Below, one piece after another: positions 43,452 through 53,283 of a stretch of DNA of 64,000 nt. Position numbers and translations under genes: made by a program. The notes beneath the pieces are model-generated. The model was not told the DNA's origin and did no database searches. It saw nothing but the letters and a program-made list of their open reading frames with translations. The DNA comes from Ferrithrix thermotolerans DSM 19514 (GTDB lineage Bacteria; Actinomycetota; Acidimicrobiia; Acidimicrobiales; Ilumatobacteraceae), in assembly GCA_945861025.1 (NCBI GenBank), contig CAMASN010000002.1, positions 28,192-92,191 of the forward strand, read 5' to 3'. Numbering within the stretch: position 1 is the stretch's first letter; each line of letters begins with the position of its first letter.

Positions 43452-43892
43452 ATGTCCTTCTCGGCTGATGCACTTCGCAAAGGTGGAAACCGCAACGGTC
43501 ACGGGTCTGTCGCCCGGGCTGTGGTTGATCATCGCCTTGAACGACGCGCTCTCATCAACGAATATCGCCGTGGCCGTCTGGCCCGCGATCAACTCTGCGA
43601 TGCGCATCCCGAGCTCATCCGAGCGGCCAAGAATGTTGGTGCGCCATCCAGCGTCACCTGCCCGATCTGCGAGGTCGTGAAGTTGGTGCTTGTCACCTAT
43701 GTGTTCGGGCCACGGCTTCCGGCCCATGGTCGTTGTGTCACGACAAAGGCCGACCTAGCGCAGTTCGAGGGTCGCACCGACGACCTCGACGCGTATGTGG
43801 TTGAGGCCTGCGTGAACTGTCGCTGGCACCATCTGCTGCGGGTGCTGCCCCTTGGCGGCAAGCCAGCGCCACCGGCTGCTGCGTTGACCTGA
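43452..43892 (+). CDS. DUF5318-like zinc-ribbon protein
   Basis: A 146-aa protein. Two cysteine pairs (CPIC in SVTCPICEV and CVNC in EACVNCRWHH) suggest a zinc ribbon. The overall pattern (RRLINEYRRGR, HPELIRAAK, GR, YVVEAC..C.WHH) matches DUF5318 proteins of actinobacteria. Function is unknown; nucleic-acid or protein binding is inferred. Confidence 0.75.
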   Translation: MSFSADALRKGGNRNGHGSVARAVVDHRLERRALINEYRRGRLARDQLCDAHPELIRAAKNVGAPSSVTCPICEVVKLVLVTYVFGPRLPAHGRCVTTKADLAQFEGRTDDLDAYVVEACVNCRWHHLLRVLPLGGKPAPPAAALT

Positions 43893-43907
43893 GATCTGCT
43901 GAGCCGA

Positions 43908-44498
43908 TCAGAACGGGCTGCGACCCAGTCGGCTGCGAATGCCAACCATCTCGCCGAGATGTCCGTGGCGGTGGCCGATTGCTTCCCACTGCACAAACCA
44001 CGTTGTTGGTTTGCCGCTCCACATCGAGTGCAGCCACTCAAACCCTTCGACAGCAAGACCGGCGGTGTGCTCAAGACGTGCACTGGCGTCGGGCACCGTG
44101 TCGAGGGTGCTGGTGTCGAGCGTGCTCAGCCATTGCGCTGTTGCTGTGGTGACAGCTTCTACGTAGAGGCGAAGGTGCTCGACATTGAGGGCCTCAATGA
44201 GGCGTGGGTCCTCGGTCTCGGAGAGTCCGGTGGACTTTGCCAGATGATCGATGCCGAGCAACTGCCGATGCTGGTCGATGATTGGGGCCTCATTGCGCAC
44301 GGCGGTGTTGATTGCAAGATCTTCGTGCAGAGTCATATGAAGCAACATTCCAGCGATACACGAGCCGCCGCCTGGGGGAGTTTGCTTCCACAGCCCGATG
44401 GGAACGTGAGCGGCAATTGCAGCTTCGAATCGAGTGGCGATGGTTGCGTGGTCAGACGCGATCCAGGTTTGTAGGTTCACGGGCAGACTGTGCCACAA
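43908..44498 (-). CDS. DinB-like four-helix metalloenzyme family protein
   Basis: A 196-aa protein of the DinB/mycothiol-maleylpyruvate isomerase fold. Candidate metal ligands are His in LLHMTLHEDLA and the C-terminal HRHGHLGEM cluster. Members are often thiol-dependent S-transferases. It overlaps the start region of the divergent PfkB gene. Substrate is unknown. Confidence 0.72.
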   Translation of the reverse strand: MWHSLPVNLQTWIASDHATIATRFEAAIAAHVPIGLWKQTPPGGGSCIAGMLLHMTLHEDLAINTAVRNEAPIIDQHRQLLGIDHLAKSTGLSETEDPRLIEALNVEHLRLYVEAVTTATAQWLSTLDTSTLDTVPDASARLEHTAGLAVEGFEWLHSMWSGKPTTWFVQWEAIGHRHGHLGEMVGIRSRLGRSPF

Positions 44499-44531
44499 CG
44501 TGGGCTTCGATCACGAAGTACCGTCTCGGGC

Positions 44532-45389
44532 ATGCTCGGAACGTTGGGAGATCTTGTCGAGGACATCGTGGTGCGTCTCGGCGGGCCCATCAACATTGCC
44601 TCGGACACTCAGGCGCTGGTCGTTCGCCGACGCGGTGGAAGCGCAGCGAATGTTGCCGCAAGCGCAGCCCGAGCCGGGTTCGCGGCGCGCTTCATAGGTC
44701 AAGTAGGCAGCGATGCTCACGGCGGTGTGCTCATCGACGCGTTACGTGCCGATGGTGTCGACGTTGTCTGTCCGCGTGGCGGCCGCACCGGAACCGTGGT
44801 CGTGCTGGTTGATCAACAAGGCGAACGCACGATGCTCAGCGATCGCGGTAGTTGCGGCGATCTTGCTGATCCCGATCCTGCCTGGCTCGATGGGCTGAGC
44901 GCGTTACACGTGCCGTTGTATTCACTGATCGACGGCGCGCTCGCACAGACAGCGGCCACGCTTATTCAGTGGGCGCATGAGCGCGGCATCTTGGTGTCGA
45001 TCGATGCGTCGTCGGCAGCCGTGATCATCGCTCATGGTGTCGACCGAGTTGTTGAGATGCTCGCGGTCTTGCGTCCCGACGTGTTGCTCTGCAACGAACT
45101 CGAGGCGGCGTGTCTCGGTGACGCAGTCGATCCGCTGCGCTTCGCTGGGCGCGTCACTGTTGTCAAGCACGGATCCGGCGCATCGATGGTCACCGAGGTT
45201 GGCCATGTCAGCGTTGCCGTGCCTACGCCGCACATCGACAATGTTCGTGATACCACTGGCGCCGGAGATGCCTTTGCTGCCGGCTTCTTGACGGCGCTGA
45301 TCGACGGCGAATCGATAGTTGCAGCCACCAATGCGGGTCATGTCATTGCGGGCCGCGCCATTGTGGTGGCGTCGGCCCAAGCCGAGTAG
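44532..45389 (+). CDS. PfkB-family carbohydrate kinase
   Basis: A 285-aa ribokinase-fold kinase. GGSAANVAASAARAG binds the sugar and DTTGAGDAFAAGFL is the C-terminal signature with catalytic Asp. ATG 44532 (MLGTLGDLVEDIV) starts at the first conserved strand. A longer frame to 44490 has no family-like sequence. The substrate could be a sugar, nucleoside or similar; the neighbours do not settle it. It is convergent with the large fusion gene, only 1 base apart. Confidence 0.83.
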   Translation: MLGTLGDLVEDIVVRLGGPINIASDTQALVVRRRGGSAANVAASAARAGFAARFIGQVGSDAHGGVLIDALRADGVDVVCPRGGRTGTVVVLVDQQGERTMLSDRGSCGDLADPDPAWLDGLSALHVPLYSLIDGALAQTAATLIQWAHERGILVSIDASSAAVIIAHGVDRVVEMLAVLRPDVLLCNELEAACLGDAVDPLRFAGRVTVVKHGSGASMVTEVGHVSVAVPTPHIDNVRDTTGAGDAFAAGFLTALIDGESIVAATNAGHVIAGRAIVVASAQAE

Positions 45390-45390
45390 A

Positions 45391-48300
45391 TCAGTGATAC
45401 TCGCTGAGCACTGCATCGAACTTCTCAAGAAACTCGTCGCAGTTGGCGTTTGAGAACACCATCGGTGGCTTGATCTTGAGCACGTTGTGATGCGGTCCCT
45501 CGCTGCTGAGCAACACGTGGCGGCGCTTCATATTTTCGACGATTGCGCTGACTTCGTGATCGGCGGGCTCAAGCGTGCTGCGGTCGCGAACCAACTCGAC
45601 GCCGATGAACAGCCCGAGTCCGCGAACGTCGCCGATGATCTGGTGAGTGGCGGCGAGATCGCGCAAGCCCTGCATCATTCGAGTGCCCACGAGGTCGGCG
45701 TTGTGCATGAGTCGTTCGTCGCGAATCACATCGAGCACGGCAAGGCCAATGGCGGCCGATACTGGGTTGCCGCCGAAGGTGCTGAAGTACTCCATGCCGT
45801 TTGCGAACGCTGCGGCAATCTCGGGAGTGGTGACTACGGCAGCCATCGGATGCCCATTGCCAATGGGCTTGCCCATCGTGACGATGTCGGGCACGACACC
45901 CTGTGTTTCGAATGCCCACATGTGTGAACCAACGCGACCGAAGCCAATCTGCACTTCGTCGGCGATGCACACTCCACCCACTGCGCGTACGTGCGCGTAG
46001 GCGTGGTGCAGATAGCCGTCGGGAAGGGTCAACATGCCGCCGGTGCAGAGCATGCCCTCGCTGAAAAATGCGGCGGGAGCTTGGCCGGCGGCCTGCATGC
46101 GGTTCACAGCAGAGGCCACGCTGTCTGCGTAGCCAGAGCCCGCATCAGCTTGGCCGTAGCGCAAGCGACCTCGATACAGATCGGGCAGTTCGGCGATCGC
46201 CACATGATCGGGCGGCCCCTGCCCGCCTGGTCCGTTGAACTTGTAGGGACTCACCTCGACGATTGAGGTGACATTGCCGTGGTACGAGTGATCAACCGTG
46301 ACCACATTGCGCTGACCGGTGTAGGAGCGAGCAAGTCGCAGAGCAAGGTCGTTGGCTTCGCTGCCTGAGTTCACCATGAACACAACGGAGAGTTCGGCTG
46401 GCATCGTGGCCGTGAGTCGCCGCGAGTACTCGATGAGGTTGTCGTGAAGGTAGCGAGTGTTGGTGTTGAGTTGGGCCATCTGGCGCTGACCCGCGGCAAC
46501 GACCCGAGGGTGGCAATGGCCCACATGGCACACGTTGTTCACCATGTCGAGATAGCTGGTGCCGTCGTGGGCGATGAGGCGCGCGCCCTCGCCGCGAACG
46601 ATCTTGAGCGGGGCCTCATACGACAGGCTGAGCGAGCGGCCGACCACGTGTCGACGCTCGCGCTGCAGCCACGCGGCGTCTCGTTCGACATCAACGCTGC
46701 AATCAACCGCAAGTCCGAGCACATGATTCGGATTCATGAACACGCTGGCCCATGTGTCCCATTGACTGCGGGCAACCACGCCGATGATCTCCGTGGTGGT
46801 CCACCCGCACAGATCGCTCATCAACTGAAAGTGAAGGTGCGGTTGCCAGCCACCGTTTTCATCTGAGCGACCCAAGCGAGCGACCACGTCGCCTTTGCTG
46901 ACGCGTTCACCGACGGTAAGCCTCGCGAAACTCGCGGGTGAGAGGTGGCCGTAGAGCGTGAAGAAGGCGACACCGTCGTCGGTTTCGTGTTGTAACACCA
47001 CGATGCCGCCGAACCCGAACGGAACCGTCTCGACACCAACGCCAGCCACCACGGCATCAAGCGGCGCGAGCACTTCTTCGCCTGCGGGAGCGAACAGGTC
47101 GACGCCCACATGGATGGTGCGGCGCTCGGTGGGATCGGCGGTTTCGAATTCGGGGGTGCGGTACATTGAGCGCTCTTCGCCGTATCGACCAACTGCTACG
47201 AGATGGGCCGAGGCAGGATCGTGGCTCAGCGAGTTGAGAAGCGCAGTAGCAACGAGCTCGTCGGGCTCGGTGAGGTCAAGCACGCGCAGATTGGTGGCCG
47301 ACATATCGCGACGAAACACGCGGCCGCAGCGGTGACCATTGCGTTGCAACCATCGGTCGATGTGTGGCCGGGCGGGAACGGCCTCAAAGCGGCACGCAGC
47401 GCGTAAGCGCATGATTGCGATCTCGCGGTTCTGCGCAGTGAGGTGCTGCAAGCGCTCCCAAACATCGTTTTGGCTGATGAGCAGATACGTGTTCGTGGGA
47501 TCGTCACGAATCTGCGCTGCGGCCATGCACATGCTGGCTGCGTATCGGGTGAGGATGAGGTCGAATAGGGAGTTGATCTCAGCCTCGTCGAGCGGATTTT
47601 CGTCGTGGTAGGCGCTGACCAACGGCACGACGGCGCCGATGGCATCGGGTGCACCGATCATCGCGTACGCACACGCCACGGCGATTTCGTTGATGCGCCA
47701 ACTGCGCACGATGTCACCGAAATCGATGAGCCCGCTAACGGAGCCATCGGACGCAAGGAGCACGTTGTAATCGTTGGCGTCACCGTGGATGGGTTGTCGG
47801 GGTCGATCGGCCAAGCGCGGGGCAACCTCGTCGACGAATCGACGCAACACAATGGTCACAAGCTCGCGCTTGGATGGCTCGTCAATCAGCGAGACAAGGT
47901 TGAGGTGTTCGCCAGACCGAGCCAGATCCCAGCGATGCTTGCGATCGGCGGCCGGATGATCGAACAGCTCGAGTGCTTTGTCGAGCTTGGCGAGGAGCCG
48001 GCCGAGCGAAGCAGCCGAGGCCGCGCGCTCGGCCCGCTTTGGTGAGATCGAGTGGGCCCAGACATCGCCATCGAGCCACGTGGTGAGACGCACTACAGAT
48101 GGTGAACCGTCGGCGGCGATGACAATGGGCAGGAGCTCGCCCGAAGCAGTCGGGATGATTCGCTGCACGGGCAGGGTTGGGTCGGCGCTGCGTAGATACT
48201 GCAGAACCGCGGCCTGAAGTTCGATTCCGTCGAGTGCAGCTCTTTGGGCGTACACGCGTAATAAGAACCGCTCGTGAGCATCAGTGGTCACCGCGAAATT

Positions 48301-48417
48301 GGCGTCGATTTCGCCTGGTAACGGCGCGAACTGGCCGGTGAGGCCGTAGCTCGTGAGCAGGTACTGATTGAGTTCGGCGGTGTCGAGTTCATCCATGTCT
48401 GTGGTGGATTCTGTCAT
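45391..48417 (-). CDS. Three-domain fusion: APH-type kinase, M23 peptidase-like, class III PLP enzyme (phospholyase)
   Basis: A 1008-aa protein. Residues 1-350 are an aminoglycoside-phosphotransferase/hydroxylysine-kinase fold (HGDANDYN at 211-218, Asp232 in GLIDFGD). Residues about 420-555 form an M23/LytM-like domain with intact ligands H436-x3-D440 and HLH at 527-529. Residues about 570-1008 are a class III aminotransferase-fold PLP enzyme (Asp820, Lys850 in TMGKPIGNG) of the ethanolamine-phosphate/phosphohydroxylysine phospholyase branch. The chemistry would be phosphorylation of an amino alcohol, then elimination of phosphate and ammonia. No signal peptide is seen, so the M23 domain is cytoplasmic, which is odd. 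Confidence 0.85.
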   Translation of the reverse strand: MTESTTDMDELDTAELNQYLLTSYGLTGQFAPLPGEIDANFAVTTDAHERFLLRVYAQRAALDGIELQAAVLQYLRSADPTLPVQRIIPTASGELLPIVIAADGSPSVVRLTTWLDGDVWAHSISPKRAERAASAASLGRLLAKLDKALELFDHPAADRKHRWDLARSGEHLNLVSLIDEPSKRELVTIVLRRFVDEVAPRLADRPRQPIHGDANDYNVLLASDGSVSGLIDFGDIVRSWRINEIAVACAYAMIGAPDAIGAVVPLVSAYHDENPLDEAEINSLFDLILTRYAASMCMAAAQIRDDPTNTYLLISQNDVWERLQHLTAQNREIAIMRLRAACRFEAVPARPHIDRWLQRNGHRCGRVFRRDMSATNLRVLDLTEPDELVATALLNSLSHDPASAHLVAVGRYGEERSMYRTPEFETADPTERRTIHVGVDLFAPAGEEVLAPLDAVVAGVGVETVPFGFGGIVVLQHETDDGVAFFTLYGHLSPASFARLTVGERVSKGDVVARLGRSDENGGWQPHLHFQLMSDLCGWTTTEIIGVVARSQWDTWASVFMNPNHVLGLAVDCSVDVERDAAWLQRERRHVVGRSLSLSYEAPLKIVRGEGARLIAHDGTSYLDMVNNVCHVGHCHPRVVAAGQRQMAQLNTNTRYLHDNLIEYSRRLTATMPAELSVVFMVNSGSEANDLALRLARSYTGQRNVVTVDHSYHGNVTSIVEVSPYKFNGPGGQGPPDHVAIAELPDLYRGRLRYGQADAGSGYADSVASAVNRMQAAGQAPAAFFSEGMLCTGGMLTLPDGYLHHAYAHVRAVGGVCIADEVQIGFGRVGSHMWAFETQGVVPDIVTMGKPIGNGHPMAAVVTTPEIAAAFANGMEYFSTFGGNPVSAAIGLAVLDVIRDERLMHNADLVGTRMMQGLRDLAATHQIIGDVRGLGLFIGVELVRDRSTLEPADHEVSAIVENMKRRHVLLSSEGPHHNVLKIKPPMVFSNANCDEFLEKFDAVLSEYH

Positions 48418-48570
48418 AGCACTGCCTAGAAAGACGCCGAGCGATTACGAAACCCCTGCTCACGACGGTGCTCGTCCCGAAATTATCTCTGTAACACCGA
48501 TCTGTCACTCTGTGAAAATGCTGGTCAGAACGCCGCTACACTCACCCGGTCATATTCACCCTGCCCCATT

Positions 48571-48582
48571 GCGGGGCCCCGC
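48571..48582. other. GC-rich palindrome in the rpsF leader
   Basis: GCGGGGCCCCGC, a 12-base perfect palindrome 43 bases before rpsF. It may be a regulatory leader structure for the S6-S18 operon or simple GC-rich chance. A TACACT -10 candidate is at 48536. Confidence 0.3.
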
Positions 48583-48624
48583 ACGCTCAAGGCGCGTTCG
48601 GGTCCGAAGGGAGGTTCCACACGC

Positions 48625-48957
48625 ATGATGCGTGCTTACGAATTCATGATCATCCTCAGCGGTGATCTCGACGATACGGCTGCGCAGGCTTGGGTGAAGT
48701 CGGTTTCCGACTCTGTCACCAAAGTAGGCGGTTCCGTTCACGGCAAGCCCGATTGGTGGGGCAGGCGCCAGTTCGCCTACCCAATCAACAAGAAAGAAAA
48801 TGGCTATTACGCCGTCTTTAATCTGTTGGCACCAGGTGGGGCACTCGATGATTTCGAGCGCCAGCTCCGTCTCGCGGACGATGTCGTCCGCCACAAGCTC
48901 CTCCGCCTTCCAGATGCCGAGGCCGAGCGCCGCGGCATGGTTGGCTCCGCGGCCTGA
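48625..48957 (+). CDS. rpsF: Ribosomal protein bS6
   Basis: A 110-aa S6. It has MRAYEFMIILSGDLDD and the GRRQFAYPINKKENGYYAVF core. A GGGAGG site lies 10 bases before ATG 48625, and a second ATG follows. It heads rpsF-ssb-rpsR-rplI. S6 binds S18 and 16S rRNA. Confidence 0.96.
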   Translation: MMRAYEFMIILSGDLDDTAAQAWVKSVSDSVTKVGGSVHGKPDWWGRRQFAYPINKKENGYYAVFNLLAPGGALDDFERQLRLADDVVRHKLLRLPDAEAERRGMVGSAA

Positions 48958-48986
48958 TCCGGCCGCCGTACCCGTTAGGGGAAACC

Positions 48987-49442
48987 ATGGCAGATAGCAC
49001 AGTCACCGTTACCGGCACCTTGACCCGCGATCCCGAACTTCGGTTCACCGCGGGCGGCAAAGGTGTTGCCAGTTTTGGCATCGCAGTCAACCGTCGTTAC
49101 CAGAAGAACAACGAATGGGTCGAACAGACCTCGTTCTTCAACGTGCAGGCGTGGGACACGCTCGGCGAGAACGCTGCGGCGTCGCTCACCAAGGGCATGC
49201 GCGTCATCGTTACTGGTCGCCTCGACCAGCGGTCTTACGAAACACAACAGGGCGAAAAGCGCAGTGTTGTTGAGATCGTCGCTGACGAAATTGGACCAAG
49301 CCTGCGTTGGGCCACCGCTCAAGTTGAGAAGGTGGCTCGCAGCGAAGGCGGCGGACAAGGCGGCGGTTTTCAAGGTGGCGCCAATGCCGGCGGCAACCGC
49401 AATTCCCCCGATCCCGTTTACGGCGATGAAGAACCGTTCTGA
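48987..49442 (+). CDS. ssb: Single-stranded DNA-binding protein
   Basis: A 151-aa SSB. The OB fold (1-110) is followed by a Gly/Asn-rich linker and the acidic tip GDEEPF that recruits replication partners. ATG 48987 follows GGGGAAACC. It lies 29 bases after rpsF. Confidence 0.96.
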   Translation: MADSTVTVTGTLTRDPELRFTAGGKGVASFGIAVNRRYQKNNEWVEQTSFFNVQAWDTLGENAAASLTKGMRVIVTGRLDQRSYETQQGEKRSVVEIVADEIGPSLRWATAQVEKVARSEGGGQGGGFQGGANAGGNRNSPDPVYGDEEPF

Positions 49443-49467
49443 GTATTTCGAGAAAATTGGATAAGAC

Positions 49468-49884
49468 ATGACCAGCAAATCAAACAAGGCGCGTGCGCCA
49501 AAAGACAACAATCCGAAGAAGTTCAAAAAGAAGACCAGCGTTCTTGTCACCGACAAGATCGAGTACGTCGATTACAAAGACGTCAATCTTCTTTCTCGCT
49601 TCGTGAGCGATCGCTCCAAGATTCGCAACCGCCGCGTCTCGGGTAACACCGTGCAGCAGCAGCGTGATATCGCCAATGCGATTAAGAACTCACGTGAGAT
49701 GGCCTTGTTGCCATACACCAAGCGGGTATCGAACACTCGTCCAGGTCGCCCATCACGCGATGGCGGCGATCGGGGCCCACGCCGTGACGCAGCAGCCGCA
49801 ACCGAGGGTGCAACTGAGGAAATCGCTGCCGAGATTGACGGCGATGACAATGACAATGACGACACCACCGAGACGGAGGCCTGA
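49468..49884 (+). CDS. rpsR: Ribosomal protein bS18 with extended acidic tail
   Basis: A 138-aa S18. The core (about 22-88) has [33 protein letters not shown] and LLPYTKR. A normal S18 is 75-85 aa, but this one has about 50 extra residues: first Gly/Arg-rich, then acidic Asp/Asn/Thr/Glu. The extension is in frame and ends 1 base before rplI. Its role is unknown. Confidence 0.95.
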   Translation: MTSKSNKARAPKDNNPKKFKKKTSVLVTDKIEYVDYKDVNLLSRFVSDRSKIRNRRVSGNTVQQQRDIANAIKNSREMALLPYTKRVSNTRPGRPSRDGGDRGPRRDAAAATEGATEEIAAEIDGDDNDNDDTTETEA

Positions 49885-49885
49885 G

Positions 49886-50332
49886 ATGAAAGTTATTCTT
49901 CGTGCCGACAATAAGGGCCTCGGCAAGCGCGGCGACATCATCGATGTCTCCGACGGCCACGCCCGTAACTATCTGTTGCCAAAGGGTCTCGCACTCGTTG
50001 CATCAGATGGCGCAATGTCACAGGCTGGCGCTATGCGCCGTGCCCGTGACCTGCGTGACGCTGCCGATCGTGACAGCGCTCAGACCATCGCCAAGGCGCT
50101 TGTGGCTCAGGTCATCAAGATCACCGCCAAGGCCGGTGCCGAAGGCCGTTTGTTCGGCTCAGTCACCGCTGCCGATGTCGCCGCAGCCGTTCAGGCCCAG
50201 GCGCACATCGAACTCGATCGTCGCAAGCTGCACCTTCCGGACTCGATCAAGGTTCTCGGTGAGTACAGCGTGACTGCCAAGTTGCACCACGATGTCGAGT
50301 TCCCATTCACCATCGAAGTGGTGAAGGCATAA
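49886..50332 (+). CDS. rplI: Ribosomal protein bL9
   Basis: A 148-aa L9 with the N-terminal MKVILRADNKGLGKRGDI and RNYLLPKGLA RNA-binding part and a C-terminal domain. ATG 49886 is 1 base after rpsR. It completes the S6-S18-L9 group. Confidence 0.96.
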   Translation: MKVILRADNKGLGKRGDIIDVSDGHARNYLLPKGLALVASDGAMSQAGAMRRARDLRDAADRDSAQTIAKALVAQVIKITAKAGAEGRLFGSVTAADVAAAVQAQAHIELDRRKLHLPDSIKVLGEYSVTAKLHHDVEFPFTIEVVKA

Positions 50333-50397
50333 CGACACCGCTGCAACCGCAGCACACATGAGGTCATTGACCCAATGCGCAGTTTGAAGAGAATGCT

Positions 50398-50427
50398 CAC
50401 GACCCCGCTGTCCACAGCGGGGTCGTG
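50398..50427 (+). terminator. 13-bp hairpin between rplI and dnaB
   Basis: CACGACCCCGCTG, loop TCCA, then CAGCGGGGTCGTG: a perfect 13-bp stem with a 4-base loop, 66 bases after rplI. There is no T-run after it. It may stop the ribosomal operon, and its loop region carries a CTGTCCACA DnaA-like word. Confidence 0.6.
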
Positions 50428-50436
50428 TTGTCCACA
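50428..50436 (+). promoter_or_regulatory. Perfect DnaA box upstream of dnaB
   Basis: TTGTCCACA, identical to the boxes upstream of dnaA, lies 70 bases before the dnaB start and directly after the hairpin. This suggests DnaA control of dnaB (inference). Confidence 0.55.
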
Positions 50437-50506
50437 GCTATCCCACAGCAAGATCACAGCGTTGTACCTCTAGCGATACACAGGCAACGCGCGAAAGGCT
50501 GAACGA

Positions 50507-51883
50507 ATGTCCTTGGCTGAAACTTCTCGCGATCGTGCACGACCAATACGTCCGGTTCGCGGCGAAGGTCGAGTACCGCCTCACAACCTCAATGCCGAAG
50601 AGTCCCTGTTGGGCGCACTGTTGTTGTCGAAAGATGCTGTCGGCACGGTGGCCGAAATGGGCTTGTCGGTCAACGACTTCTATAAGCCCGCACACCAATA
50701 CGTGTACGACGCGATACGTGGGCTCAACGCAACAGGCCAGCCTGTTGACGCCGTCACGGTTGCCAACGAGTTGCGCCGCGCCGGCCTACTCGACGAGATT
50801 GGCGGCGCCGAGCTGCTCCTCGAACTGCAAAACGCAACGCCGGCTATCTCGAACTCGTCGCGCTACGCCAAGATCGTGCAAGACACGGCAGTGTTGCGTC
50901 GCCTCATTCGTGTTGCCTCAGAGATTGCTGAGCTGGCCTACAACGAGCCCGACGATGTCGCTCGTGCGCTCGACGAAGCCGAGACCAAGGTGTTTGAGGT
51001 CGCCGAAGATCGGGTCACTGATTCGGTGCAGCCTCTGGGTGAATTGATGCCGCTGGCGATGGACAAGCTGCAGGAGACCTTCGAACGCGGCCACATGATC
51101 ACCGGGTTGGCCACCGGCTACAACGACCTCGACGAACTGTTGTCGGGTCTGCAGCCAAGCACGCTCAACATCGTGGGTGCTCGACCCGCTATGGGCAAGA
51201 CGGCGTTCGGTCTGGGCCTTGCAGTGCACGCCGCACAAAACTCAAAGGTGCCGGTGTTGGTGTTCTCGCTCGAAATGGGCCACACCGAACTCACCCAACG
51301 TATTTTGAGCAGCGAGGCCAGAGTCGATAGCACCAAGCTGCGTAACGGCAAGCTCACCGAATCCGATTGGACCAAGCTCGGCCGCGCCGTTGGCCGCCTT
51401 GAGGTGCCGCTCTATCTCGACGACAACCCTCGCGTCACGGTGACGGAGATTCGTGCTAAAGCTCGTCGCCTCAAGGCCCGCGACGGTCTCGGCCTGATCG
51501 TGATCGACTACCTGCAGTTGATGTCGGGCAGTGGCTCAGAGAACCGCCAGCTTGAGGTCAGCGAAATCAGCCGCGGTCTCAAGATCTTGGCTCGCGAACT
51601 GCAGATACCCATCGTCGCGCTGAGCCAGCTGAGTCGAAATCTCGAAAGCCGCACCGACAAGCGACCAATGCTTGCCGACCTGCGCGAGAGCGGAAGCCTC
51701 GAGCAGGACGCCGACGTCGTGATGTTCTTGTACCGCGACGAGGTGTACAACAACGAGTCACCCGACAAGGGCTCGGCCGAAGTGATTGTGGCCAAGCATC
51801 GTTCGGGACCTATTGGCACCCGCCGCTTAGCGTTCTTGGGCGCGTACACACGTTTCGACAACGCCGCTCGCTCTGGCGTGTAG
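50507..51883 (+). CDS. dnaB: Replicative DNA helicase DnaB
   Basis: A 458-aa hexameric helicase. The N-terminal domain (about 20-130) binds DnaG. The RecA-like domain has Walker A GARPAMGKTAF, VIDYLQLM (Walker B) and the LESRTDKRPMLADLRESGSLEQDAD motif. No intein interrupts the P-loop or later motifs, although many actinobacterial dnaB genes have one. ATG 50507 follows a GCGAAAGG segment. Confidence 0.97.
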   Translation: MSLAETSRDRARPIRPVRGEGRVPPHNLNAEESLLGALLLSKDAVGTVAEMGLSVNDFYKPAHQYVYDAIRGLNATGQPVDAVTVANELRRAGLLDEIGGAELLLELQNATPAISNSSRYAKIVQDTAVLRRLIRVASEIAELAYNEPDDVARALDEAETKVFEVAEDRVTDSVQPLGELMPLAMDKLQETFERGHMITGLATGYNDLDELLSGLQPSTLNIVGARPAMGKTAFGLGLAVHAAQNSKVPVLVFSLEMGHTELTQRILSSEARVDSTKLRNGKLTESDWTKLGRAVGRLEVPLYLDDNPRVTVTEIRAKARRLKARDGLGLIVIDYLQLMSGSGSENRQLEVSEISRGLKILARELQIPIVALSQLSRNLESRTDKRPMLADLRESGSLEQDADVVMFLYRDEVYNNESPDKGSAEVIVAKHRSGPIGTRRLAFLGAYTRFDNAARSGV

Positions 51884-51922
51884 CTGTAGGCTCGCCGCGT
51901 ACCTCGCATCGAAGGATCCATT

Positions 51923-52285
51923 GTGACCATTAACTTTCGCGCCGCTGAGATTGCTGTTGCCGACCTTGCCGAAGAGCTGCTCGCACAGCCCTCGGCCCAG
52001 CCACTTTCGGGCGACATCATGACCCGCAGCGAGGTGTTCTACACCAGCCCCGACGAGAGCATCGTGTCGGGCACCTGGGAGTGCGAACCGGGCGCTTCGC
52101 GCTGGGAGTTCACTGGTCGTGGCGAGTTCATTCACGTGCTCTCGGGCCGTATGACTGTGCAGCGCGATGGCGAAGAGGGCGTCGAGTTGTCGGCTGGATC
52201 CAGCGCAGTGTTCGAACTTGGTTGGTGCGGAACTTGGACCGTGCACGAAACGCTCCGCAAAGTTTTCGTCGTCTATCTCCCCTGA
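51923..52285 (+). CDS. Cupin-domain protein
   Basis: A 120-aa single-cupin protein starting at GTG 51923. The cupin strand with GRGEFIHVLSGRMTVQRDG and the following strand fit the cupin_3/DUF861 type. Only some metal ligands are present, so activity is uncertain. It sits 39 bases after dnaB, with no known link to replication. Confidence 0.72.
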   Translation: MTINFRAAEIAVADLAEELLAQPSAQPLSGDIMTRSEVFYTSPDESIVSGTWECEPGASRWEFTGRGEFIHVLSGRMTVQRDGEEGVELSAGSSAVFELGWCGTWTVHETLRKVFVVYLP

Positions 52286-52366
52286 TCAGCAATACCGACG
52301 TTGGCTGAGCTCGCTCGCGCTTCAACTCGTAATTCATTGCCAAGAACCCCTAGTATCTTTTGTCAT

Positions 52367-53206
52367 ATGAACGGACAAAAGATTTCCGCCAACTCGACCA
52401 CTACAACGGTTCGCCGTCTTGCCGCTGTTGCGGCGTTAAGCCTGATCGCAGTGGCGTGTGGTTCGAGCACCAAGACAACCGAGTCCACTGCGCCAGCAAC
52501 CGATGGCACCACAGCTACCACCGACACGGTGGCACCAGCGTCAACCTCCGATACCACGCCGGTCACCGAGGTCTCAAAGGCCGACGCGTTGTACCCCAAT
52601 GGCATTCGCAACGTGCGTTACTGCGAGATCGCCGTGCTCAAAAAGGTTGCCGCCGATTTCGTGCTCGACGTGTGGAACACGATGGGCTTCAGTGAATGTC
52701 CGCAGGCCGATTGGGACGCCATTCAGGCTCCCGAGGCCGCCGCCGCGCAAGGTGGCATCGCGGCCATCAAGAACGGTCCCCGCTATTGGACCATCGACCG
52801 CGTCACGACCGACATCGTGAAGACCGCCGACACCACCACGTACGGTGTGCTCGAGATGTTCAAGGGCACCTCGATCAACTTCGGGCCAGCCATGCCAGCG
52901 CAGACGCCCTACCTCATTCGCGAGATTCCTCGCGACACAGTCTTTTCGTTCGAGGCGGGCTCACGGGTGTACGAAGTGACCGACGATGCCGGGCACATCT
53001 ACGCAATGCAGTCGTATGCACAGATCATCGATCCGACTCAAACCATCGACAAGCTCGAAAACCTTGGTTCGGTCTTGAAGTTGCCGGTCGGTTGGACCTT
53101 TGAGAGCAAAGTGCTCGACGCTCAACTCGATGTGCCAACAACCAACGGCATTGCCTACGTGATCCAGGACGAACTGCAGAACACGTACCAGCGCATCGGC
53201 GGCTGA
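52367..53206 (+). CDS. Secreted lipoprotein of unknown function
   Basis: A 279-aa protein. ATG 52367 begins a signal peptide with lipobox LIAVAC (lipid-modified Cys) followed by a Thr/Ser-rich linker. The mature part (about 75-279) has no domain that I recognise. It is probably anchored on the outer face of the membrane. Confidence 0.72.
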   Translation: MNGQKISANSTTTTVRRLAAVAALSLIAVACGSSTKTTESTAPATDGTTATTDTVAPASTSDTTPVTEVSKADALYPNGIRNVRYCEIAVLKKVAADFVLDVWNTMGFSECPQADWDAIQAPEAAAAQGGIAAIKNGPRYWTIDRVTTDIVKTADTTTYGVLEMFKGTSINFGPAMPAQTPYLIREIPRDTVFSFEAGSRVYEVTDDAGHIYAMQSYAQIIDPTQTIDKLENLGSVLKLPVGWTFESKVLDAQLDVPTTNGIAYVIQDELQNTYQRIGG

Positions 53207-53283
53207 TCGCCCGGCTCAGGGCCGTTCGAGAACCAGACCACTGGTCGGCACGCCGGTTGTAGTTCGGTTCTTCATCCACGAAC

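Noticed and set aside
50507..51883. Possible intein in dnaB
   Set aside because: Length is 458 aa and the P-loop and later motifs are uninterrupted.
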